Source: JAHEEL01 sp964195515
GTDB taxonomy: Bacteria; Actinomycetota; Acidimicrobiia; Spongiisociales; UBA5794
Reading direction: 5' to 3'
NCBI GenBank assembly: GCA_964195515.1
Contig: CAXMQO010000084.1
Coordinates: forward strand, 1 to 27,912
Length of the DNA stretch: 27,912 bases
The notes beneath the pieces are model-generated. The model was not told the origin of the DNA. It ran no database searches and saw nothing but the letters and a program-made list of their open reading frames with translations. Below, piece after piece: positions 23,177 to 27,912 of the stretch; the stretch's first letter is position 1, and every line of letters begins with the position of its first letter. The translations under genes were made by a program, and so were the position numbers.

Positions 23177-23182
23177 ACGGTA
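23177..23182 (-). promoter_or_regulatory. -10 element of a probably leaderless dapA-rnj transcript
   Basis: TACCGT on the minus strand, then 7 nt, then the dapA ATG. It lies back to back with the cnoX -10 at 23199. Confidence 0.55.
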
Positions 23183-23185
23183 GCA

Positions 23186-23196
23186 GGGGAGTCCCC
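23186..23196. promoter_or_regulatory. Palindrome between divergent dapA and cnoX promoters
   Basis: GGGGAGTCCCC is a perfect 5+1+5 inverted repeat lying 3 bp from the dapA -10 and 2 bp from the cnoX -10. A bound protein would cover the spacers of both promoters. The role as operator is a guess from position. Confidence 0.4.
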
Positions 23197-23198
23197 GG

Positions 23199-23204
23199 TA
23201 ACCT
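23199..23204 (+). promoter_or_regulatory. -10 element of a probably leaderless cnoX transcript
   Basis: TAACCT followed by 7 nt and the ATG at 23212; there is no room for a ribosome binding site. Confidence 0.55.
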
Positions 23205-23211
23205 CGTCTCT

Positions 23212-24057
23212 ATGACCACTCCCAGCGACTTTGTGAAGGACGTCGACGCGGCCAATTTCCCGCAGGAAGTGCTGCGGCGCAGCCGTGAGGTTCCGGTCGT
23301 CGTGGACTTCTGGGCCGCATGGTGTCAACCGTGCCTGATCCTGGGACCGATCCTCGAGAAGGTCGCGTCGGAAGCCGGAGGCGCCTTCGAACTCGTCAAG
23401 GTCGACGTCGACTCCAACCAGGAGCTCGCCGCCCAGTACGGCGTGCAAGGCATCCCAATGGTCATCGCTTTTCGGGACGGCAAGATCGCCGACGCTTTCA
23501 CGGGTGCACTCCCCGAACCGGCGGTTCGCCAGTGGATCGAGGGAATTCTCCCCACCGAACTCGACCTCATGGTGGATCAGGCACGCACTGCCCTCCTCGC
23601 GGACGACGACGTCACCGCAGAGCACATCCTCCGCCAGGTTCTCGATCGGCAGACCGACCACTCCGAAGCCGGGGCGATTCTTGCCTCCATGCTGATCGAA
23701 CGTGGCGAGACCGATGAGGCGATGATCGTCCTCGGTCGTCTCGCCCCCGACATCGAAGTCGACCGTCTCCAGTCGGCCGCCCGGCTGAAGGCTTCCAGCG
23801 GCCTGGATCTCTCCGAACTCGAGGCGAGACTGGCGATCGACGATTCGGACGAAGACGCACGCATCGATCTTGCCAAGGCGCTCGCCGCCCAGAGCGAGTT
23901 CGAGCCTGCGCTCGACCACCTTCTCGTCGTCGTTCGGGCGAGAGGACCGAAGAAGGAGGAAGCAAGGATCGCGATCCTCGACATCTTCGGCGTCCTCAGC
24001 GACGAACACCCCCTGACGCAGACCTACCGAAGACAGCTCGCGACCGCGCTGTTCTAG
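23212..24057 (+). CDS. cnoX: Thioredoxin-TPR protein (chaperedoxin CnoX/YbbN family)
   Basis: The 281-residue protein has an N-terminal thioredoxin fold (about 1-112) with active site WCQPC (Cys38, Cys41) and cis-Pro82 in GIPMV. A helical tetratricopeptide-like region (about 115-281) follows. This matches E. coli CnoX/YbbN (about 284 residues), a holdase that protects unfolded proteins from oxidation and hands them to chaperones. Unlike the E. coli protein, the CxxC pair is complete, so reductase activity is likely. ATG 23212 is set by the TAACCT-N7-ATG arrangement; the longer frame to 23047 overlaps dapA antisense. It diverges from dapA and converges towards dapB. Confidence 0.92.
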   Translation: MTTPSDFVKDVDAANFPQEVLRRSREVPVVVDFWAAWCQPCLILGPILEKVASEAGGAFELVKVDVDSNQELAAQYGVQGIPMVIAFRDGKIADAFTGALPEPAVRQWIEGILPTELDLMVDQARTALLADDDVTAEHILRQVLDRQTDHSEAGAILASMLIERGETDEAMIVLGRLAPDIEVDRLQSAARLKASSGLDLSELEARLAIDDSDEDARIDLAKALAAQSEFEPALDHLLVVVRARGPKKEEARIAILDIFGVLSDEHPLTQTYRRQLATALF

Positions 24058-24278
24058 GAGCAAAGCCGACAGCCAGCAAGCTCGAGCGGTGAGCGCTGGG
24101 TTCTTGATCCGTCCCCTCGGCCGAAGCACGGGGGGACGCGGAGCGCTACCAACGCCGGGGGCACTTGCCTCCTTTCCTCACCCCCAGGGGAAGGTGCCGA
24201 CATTGGGAGGCGGAGACGGGGCCAGACCTGTCGCGAGACTCCAAACCCCGACTTCGAAGGCACACCTGATCTACTGAT
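24058..24278. other. Convergent intergenic region with nested inverted repeats
   Basis: This 221-bp gap between the convergent cnoX and dapB ends has no credible gene. It contains GTCCCC (24111-24116) facing GGGGAC (24132-24137), framed by two AGCGCT copies (24092-24097, 24142-24147). A stable hairpin is possible. There is no T-tract, so it is not a canonical intrinsic terminator; a bidirectional termination role is possible but unproven. Confidence 0.4.
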
Positions 24279-25040
24279 CTACTCGATCCCGAGGATCGAC
24301 CCGAGACCAACCGTCACCGATTCGTCGAGATCCCATACCGCGCGAATCGCTGCCACCACGCCCGGCATGAACGCCGTCCTGTCGGTGGTGTCGTGGCAGA
24401 TCGTGAGCGTCTCTCCCGTGCCGCCGAATAACACCTGCTGATGTGCCACCAGTCCCGGGAGACGGACGGCATGCACCGGAACACCCAAGACATCGGCGCC
24501 TCGCGCCCCGGGAAGCAGTTCTGTCGACTCCGTGGCGCGGTTCTGCGGGGCAGCGCCGGCGATCCGCTCGGCGGTCGCGATCGCCGTTCCGGATGGGGCA
24601 TCGACCTTGCGATCGTGGTGCAGCTCGATGATCTCCGCTGCGGCGAAGTGAGGGGCGGAGAGTTCGGCGAGGCGCATCATCACGACGGCCCCGACCGAGA
24701 AGTTCGGCACAACGAGACAATTCGGAGGGCCACTCCCCCACTGCGCGCGCAAGCTCGCGACACGGTCGGCGTCAAATCCCGAGGTGCCAACGACGGCGCT
24801 CAACCCGAGCGATCGCCAGGTTGCAAGGTTCTCCATCACGACATCGGGTTCGGTGAACTCAACGACGACGACGGATTCTGCCAACGCCGCTGGATCATCA
24901 CCGACCGTGTGTCCGGCAATCGTTGTCCCGGCGTGGTGCGGGTCGTAGAGCGGTCCGAGTTCCAGATCGGCGCTCGCCGCCACGGCCTCCGTAACGAGGC
25001 GCCCCATCCGACCGCCTGCTCCCGAAACGCTGACGATCAT
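24279..25040 (-). CDS. dapB: 4-hydroxy-tetrahydrodipicolinate reductase
   Basis: Reduces the DapA product with NAD(P)H. The 253 residues contain the nucleotide-binding GAGGRMGR (7-14), the VVGTSGF segment (83-89), the VPNFSVGAVVMM segment and the family signature ELHHDRKVDAPSGTA with catalytic His141 and Lys145. The ATG at 25040 overlaps the stop codon of the M16 peptidase gene (ATGA), so the two are coupled. Length is normal. It lies 1.1 kb from dapA but on a different transcript. Confidence 0.97.
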   Translation of the reverse strand: MIVSVSGAGGRMGRLVTEAVAASADLELGPLYDPHHAGTTIAGHTVGDDPAALAESVVVVEFTEPDVVMENLATWRSLGLSAVVGTSGFDADRVASLRAQWGSGPPNCLVVPNFSVGAVVMMRLAELSAPHFAAAEIIELHHDRKVDAPSGTAIATAERIAGAAPQNRATESTELLPGARGADVLGVPVHAVRLPGLVAHQQVLFGGTGETLTICHDTTDRTAFMPGVVAAIRAVWDLDESVTVGLGSILGIE

Positions 25041-26287
25041 CGAACAAACTCCTCGAGATCGGATTCTTCGAACGGACCGGTCGCTCCGATGACGTACGGC
25101 CCTCCGTAGGCCGCCCGGGACACGTCGATCACCTCAGCGAGCGTGACGGCATCGACCTTGGCGACGATCTCATCGACCGACCGATGCTCGAGGCCGGTGA
25201 CCTCGTTGCTACCGAGTCGATTCATGCGACCGTCCGCGTCCTCGAGGGAGATTGCGAGGGCCCCTTGCACGTGGCCCTTCGCTCGGATGAGTTCCTCTTC
25301 CGTGATGCCGTGCTCCATCATCCTGTCGAGTTCTCCGCGAACGAGCTTCAGCACTTCTGCGGTCTGCGACGGCGTCGTCCCGACGTAGACGGCGTTCGAA
25401 CCGGCATCGGTGAACGGCAGCCTGAATGCGTGGACCGCATAGGCGAGTCCTCGCGTCTCCCGGATTTCGTGGAACAGTCGGCTCGACATACCGCCGCCGA
25501 GAACATGGTCGGCGACGATCAAGGCGTAGCGACGGTCGTCGTCACGCGTGAGGCTCGGGCCACCAAGAATGAGGTGTGCCTGCTCGGTGTCCCGATGGCG
25601 GACCCCGACATTGCGGGAAGGCGACGGGGTCACCAGGTCCCTACCGATCTCGTCACCTTGCCAGCCTCCGAACTCATTCCCGATGAGTTCGACGAGGTGA
25701 CCGTGATCGATCCGCCCGGCCACGGCGATCACCGTCGACTTCGGGGAGTAGCGACGCGCCCAGTAGCCGTGGATCGTGTCGCGGCTCATGTCCCCGATCG
25801 ATTCGGGCGTGCCGAGGATCGGTGGAGCGAGTGGATGGGCACCCCACAACGCGGTGATGAACTGTTCGTGAGCGACGTCGGTCGGGTCGTCCTCATTCAT
25901 GTTGATCTCTTCGAGTACGACCCCGCGCTCGTTGTCGATCTCGGCCTGTCGGAATGCGGGGCGCTGGAGCATCTCGCCGAGGATCTCAACACCGAGTTCG
26001 AGGTCGACGTCGCGCATCCGAGCCCAGTAGCAGGTGTATTCCTTGGAGGTGAAGGCGTTGTGTCGGGCACCGATTGCGTCGAACGCCTCACTGATCCTGC
26101 GAGCGGGCCATTCCTCGGAGCCCTTGAAGAGAAGATGCTCGAGGAAGTGACTGGCGCCGGCCTCGATGGGGTCTTCGTCGCGGCTCCCGGTCCCGACCCA
26201 CGCCCCAATAGCGAGGGAGCGCAGTGGGGGCATGTCTTGGGAGATGATGCGCAGCCCATTCGGCAGCGTTGTGAGCTCGTAATGCAT
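25037..26287 (-). CDS. M16-family zinc metallopeptidase (processing peptidase-like)
   Basis: The 416-residue protein has the inverted zinc motif HxxEH (His47, Glu50, His51 in ASHFLEHLLFKG) followed by the expected distal Glu region (DNERGVVLEEINMNEDDP). It also has the C-terminal RETRGLAYAVHAF motif of the inactive half. Actinobacterial orthologues usually sit beside pnp and dapB. The natural substrate is not known; in bacteria the family digests peptides. ATG 26287 was chosen because homology starts at MHYELTTLPNGLRI and TATCAT lies 8 nt upstream. The IS481 element is inserted only about 60 bp upstream, where pnp would be expected. Confidence 0.94.
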   Translation of the reverse strand: MHYELTTLPNGLRIISQDMPPLRSLAIGAWVGTGSRDEDPIEAGASHFLEHLLFKGSEEWPARRISEAFDAIGARHNAFTSKEYTCYWARMRDVDLELGVEILGEMLQRPAFRQAEIDNERGVVLEEINMNEDDPTDVAHEQFITALWGAHPLAPPILGTPESIGDMSRDTIHGYWARRYSPKSTVIAVAGRIDHGHLVELIGNEFGGWQGDEIGRDLVTPSPSRNVGVRHRDTEQAHLILGGPSLTRDDDRRYALIVADHVLGGGMSSRLFHEIRETRGLAYAVHAFRLPFTDAGSNAVYVGTTPSQTAEVLKLVRGELDRMMEHGITEEELIRAKGHVQGALAISLEDADGRMNRLGSNEVTGLEHRSVDEIVAKVDAVTLAEVIDVSRAAYGGPYVIGATGPFEESDLEEFVR

Positions 26288-26295
26288 ATCGAACG

Positions 26296-26301
26296 ATGAT
26301 A
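26296..26301 (-). promoter_or_regulatory. -10 element of a probably leaderless M16 peptidase-dapB transcript
   Basis: TATCAT on the minus strand with 8 nt to the ATG at 26287. The left end of the IS lies about 47 bp upstream, so the -35 region is still native. Confidence 0.5.
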
Positions 26302-26331
26302 GGGAGCTACGCAGCGAACCCAGGGTTGGTG

Positions 26332-26351
26332 TCCCCGTATGCGGCGCTGTG
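26332..26351 (+). repeat. Repeat copy A (left flank of the IS)
   Basis: TCCCCGTATGCGGCGCTGTG, identical to 27631-27650 and 27726-27745. With GTG in front it matches copy C; its right part is replaced by the insertion sequence. Confidence 0.85.
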
Positions 26352-26394
26352 TTCTTGCAGGACATCCCGTACGCATGTCGCGGGACATCCCTGA
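26352..26394 (+). repeat. Left subterminal repeats of the IS
   Basis: Two units with 23-bp period, GGACATCCCGTAC (26360-26371 region) and TGTCGCGGGACATCCC (26375-26390). They are inverted copies of the right-end units and contain the small palindrome GGGAcaTCCC. Likely transposase binding sites. Confidence 0.65.
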
Positions 26395-26406
26395 CAGTGT
26401 TGGAGG

Positions 26407-27558
26407 ATGCAAAGAGAACTACCGATGAGTCTGCGTCGAGCGATCGCTGAGATGGATGTCGTCAACGTCAACGTGGCAGCGTTCTGTCGTGATCACTCGG
26501 TGAGTCGTGACCGGTTCTATGAGATCCGGCGCCGATACGAAGCCGAAGGTGACGCCGGGTTGGCGCCGCGTTCTCGAGCCCCGCTGCGGGTCGCGAACCG
26601 CACATCGCCAGCCGTGGAGGATCTGATCGTCACATGGCGTAAGGAACTCACCGATGACGGACTGGATGCGGGTGCTGAGACGATCAAGTGGCATCTCGAC
26701 GCTTGCGGTATCGACGCACCCGACGTGTCAACGATCTGGCGGATCCTGACACGACGCGGGTTCATCACCCCTGACCCGTCCAAAGCACCAAACAGGAAGT
26801 GGAAACGGTTCGTTGCAGATTTCGTCAACGAGATGTGGCAGACCGACGCCACCCACACCGAACTCGCCGATGGCACCAAAATCGACGTCGTCAACATCAT
26901 TGACGACCACTCCCGTACCTGTACCCGGTCGCACGCCGTTGACGGGACAACCACAGGACCCGACGCGTGGAACGCCTTTGTCCAAGCCGTTGACGCCTAC
27001 GGCATCCCGGCGCGGCTCCTCTCCGACAACGGCGCGCCGTTCACATCGAAACTGTTCACCGACAACCTCGCAGCACTCCACGTCAACACGACGAACAGCC
27101 GGCCGTTCCACCCCCAGACGTGCGGCAAAGTCGAACGGTTCCACCAGACCCTCAAGAAATGGCTCCAAGCGAGACCCAAACCCGCAACCGTCGCCGAACT
27201 CCAAGACCTCCTCGACACGTTCGTCGACATCTACAACAACCACCGGCCCCACCGCGGCATCGGCCGACGTATCCCCACAGACGTCTACAACACGTCACCC
27301 AGAATCGGACCCGACACCTACTCGGCACTGGACGAAACCACCGTCCATCACAACACCGTTGACCGCTCCGGGAGAGTCGAGATCCCCGGCCCTGCATCGA
27401 TCACCATCGGCGCCGCCTACACCGCAGAGACCGCCACCACGATCCGAACCGGGAACCACGCACACGTCTTCATCAACCACCAACTCGTACGGGAACTCAC
27501 CATCGACCCCACCCGACGATCGCAACCCCTCTACAAGCAGCCAGGGAGACCAACATGA
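26407..27558 (+). CDS. IS481-family transposase (DDE)
   Basis: The 383-residue protein has an N-terminal helix-turn-helix region (about 10-60, AAFCRDHSVSRDRFYEIRRR) and an rve integrase core. The catalytic residues are Asp147 (WQTDATHT), Asp207 (LLSDNGAPF) and Glu243 (CGKVERFHQTLKKWL); the 35-residue Asp-Glu spacing is the DD35E signature. A conserved YNNHRPHRGIG follows, and about 100 further residues form a beta-rich tail. All catalytic residues and the frame are intact, so the element may still be active. ATG 26407 touches a GGAGG run; ATG 26425 (MSLRRAIAEM) is an equally plausible start. Compared with the housekeeping genes it uses many CAC, ACC and AAC codons in the 3' half. Confidence 0.95.
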   Translation: MQRELPMSLRRAIAEMDVVNVNVAAFCRDHSVSRDRFYEIRRRYEAEGDAGLAPRSRAPLRVANRTSPAVEDLIVTWRKELTDDGLDAGAETIKWHLDACGIDAPDVSTIWRILTRRGFITPDPSKAPNRKWKRFVADFVNEMWQTDATHTELADGTKIDVVNIIDDHSRTCTRSHAVDGTTTGPDAWNAFVQAVDAYGIPARLLSDNGAPFTSKLFTDNLAALHVNTTNSRPFHPQTCGKVERFHQTLKKWLQARPKPATVAELQDLLDTFVDIYNNHRPHRGIGRRIPTDVYNTSPRIGPDTYSALDETTVHHNTVDRSGRVEIPGPASITIGAAYTAETATTIRTGNHAHVFINHQLVRELTIDPTRRSQPLYKQPGRPT

Positions 27559-27582
27559 AGACCAGAACCCACACCACCAACG

Positions 27583-27626
27583 TGTACGGGATGTCCCGCG
27601 ACACCCGTACGGGATGTCCCGCGACA
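27583..27626 (+). repeat. Right subterminal tandem repeats of the IS
   Basis: Two identical 21-bp units (27583-27603 and 27606-27626), each GTACGGGATGTCCCGCGACA plus C, separated by 2 bp (period 23). They mirror the units at the left end. Confidence 0.8.
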
Positions 27627-27630
27627 CTAC

Positions 27631-27662
27631 ATCCCCGTATGCGGCGCTGTGGGCCCGCGGAA
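27631..27662 (+). repeat. Repeat copy B (right flank of the IS)
   Basis: Begins with the same 20 bp as copy A, then GGCCCGCGGAAC. Copy C has AGCCCGCGGAAC at that place, so A plus B reconstruct a full copy of the C-type repeat interrupted by the IS. Confidence 0.85.
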
Positions 27663-27696
27663 CAGAGTGCTCAATATTCTGCGGGCCGGGGTCCGC

Positions 27697-27735
27697 TCAT
27701 GCGGGGACAGCCACCCTGGGTACGTGTCCCCGTAT
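27697..27735. repeat. 12-bp inverted repeat between copies B and C
   Basis: CATGCGGGGACA (27697-27708) pairs with TGTCCCCGTATG (27724-27735), with one G-U type mismatch and a 15-nt loop. The right arm is the start of repeat copy C. Confidence 0.6.
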
Positions 27736-27757
27736 GCGGCGCTGTGAGCCCGCGGAA
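27726..27757 (+). repeat. Repeat copy C
   Basis: TCCCCGTATGCGGCGCTGTG followed by AGCCCGCGGAAC; direct repeat of copy B, 95 bp away, with a single difference over 32 bp. Confidence 0.85.
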
Positions 27758-27802
27758 CGAAACGGTAGTGAGAGTTCCAGTTCGGTCCGACAACACCGTC
27801 GC

Positions 27803-27808
27803 TACAGT
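27803..27808 (+). promoter_or_regulatory. -10 element of a probably leaderless transcript for the last gene
   Basis: TACAGT followed by 7 nt and the ATG at 27816, the same spacing as dapA, cnoX, pabB and the GUN4 gene. Confidence 0.5.
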
Positions 27809-27815
27809 TGGCGCC

Positions 27816-27912
27816 ATGAACGAACAAGACACGAGTGCGTCTTCGACAAATGAGTCGATCGCATCGCTTCAAGCTGAGAATGAGAAACTGCGATCCCAAC
27901 TCGACGAGAGCG
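27816..27912 (+). CDS. Start of an unidentified coiled-coil protein, cut by the window end
   Basis: An open frame from ATG 27816 runs to the last base without a stop (32 codons). It encodes a polar N-terminus rich in Ser, Asn, Asp and Glu, then a heptad-like stretch ASLQAENEKLRSQLDE that predicts a coiled coil. The start is supported by TACAGT exactly 7 nt upstream. I do not recognise the protein; many actinobacterial membrane proteins of unknown function begin with such a coiled coil. Nothing can be said about the rest. Confidence 0.6.
   Translation, partial: MNEQDTSASSTNESIASLQAENEKLRSQLDES

Larger units (their letters stand above)
26348..27630 (+). mobile_element. IS481-family insertion sequence
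   Basis: A transposase gene lies between imperfect inverted ends. Left end TGTGTTCTTGCAGGACATCC (26348 on) and right end, read inward, TGTAGTGTCGCGGGACATCC (from 27630) share TGT and GGACATCC. Identity continues as CGTACG and GTCGCGGGACATCCC further in. The flanks repeat TCCCCGTATGCGGCGC (16 bp), or 20 bp if the left end is set at 26352, which I read as the target-site duplication. Length is about 1.28 kb. Exact ends are uncertain by 4 bp on the left. Confidence 0.82.

Noticed and set aside
22273..24129. 618-codon minus-strand frame spanning dapA and beyond
   Set aside because: Only the part from ATG 23169 matches DapA; the rest is antisense to cnoX, which has a clear thioredoxin motif.
26329..27757. 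Possible CRISPR-like repeats
   Set aside because: Only three copies with very unequal spacing, explained by IS insertion into a repeated sequence; no cas genes.
26813..27853. Thr/Pro/Ser-rich frame overlapping the transposase
   Set aside because: Frame-shifted reading of the transposase gene, low complexity, extends through the IS end and repeats.

Overview
The window is a high-GC, densely packed chromosomal segment of an actinobacterium. Supporting signs are the conserved housekeeping order (nrdR, lexA, dapF, miaA, miaB, recA, cinA, rimO, ftsK, rnj, dapA, dapB), SOS boxes of the CGAAC-N4-GTTCG type, a Gly-Cys-Val tRNA cluster, and many apparently leaderless promoters. RNase Y instead of an RNase E in this core, and the absence of pgsA, clgR and recX from their usual places, suggest a deep lineage such as Acidimicrobiia. 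That assignment is inference, not proof.

Left end (1-700): the 3' end of a tyrosine recombinase gene, 11-bp tandem repeats, a perfect hairpin, then tRNA-Val(GAC), tRNA-Cys(GCA) and tRNA-Gly(GCC) read leftward. This looks like the edge of an island integrated at the 3' end of the tRNA-Val gene, most of it lying outside the window.

700-4110: dut, a one-pass membrane protein of unknown function, nrdR, a small membrane-anchored LysM protein, and lexA. The LysM gene and lexA diverge from a region with three SOS boxes. This matches yneA/lexA of Bacillus and Rv2719c/lexA of mycobacteria, so the LysM protein is probably the SOS cell-division checkpoint.

4107-13300 (all leftward): rimO-cinA-thpR, then recA with its own SOS-controlled promoter, rny, miaB, miaA and dapF. 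Stop/start overlaps suggest translational coupling. miaA appears to start at CTG, and DapF has Ser where the second catalytic Cys is expected.

13386-24280: a flavin reductase-like protein, a TauE/SafE permease, a PabB-PabC fusion for p-aminobenzoate, FtsK, a stand-alone GUN4-domain protein (+ strand), a short-chain dehydrogenase, RNase J, DapA, and a divergent thioredoxin-TPR protein (CnoX/YbbN type). GUN4 is the most surprising gene here: it is known mainly as the porphyrin-binding Mg-chelatase activator of cyanobacteria and plants.

24279-27912: dapB and an M16 peptidase, then an IS481-family element inserted in a locally repeated sequence with a 16-20 bp target duplication, and the start of a coiled-coil protein running off the window. 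No CRISPR array was seen. dapA, dapB and dapF give much of the lysine/diaminopimelate branch. rny and rnj give two RNA-decay nucleases. lexA, recA and the LysM gene form a compact SOS circuit.
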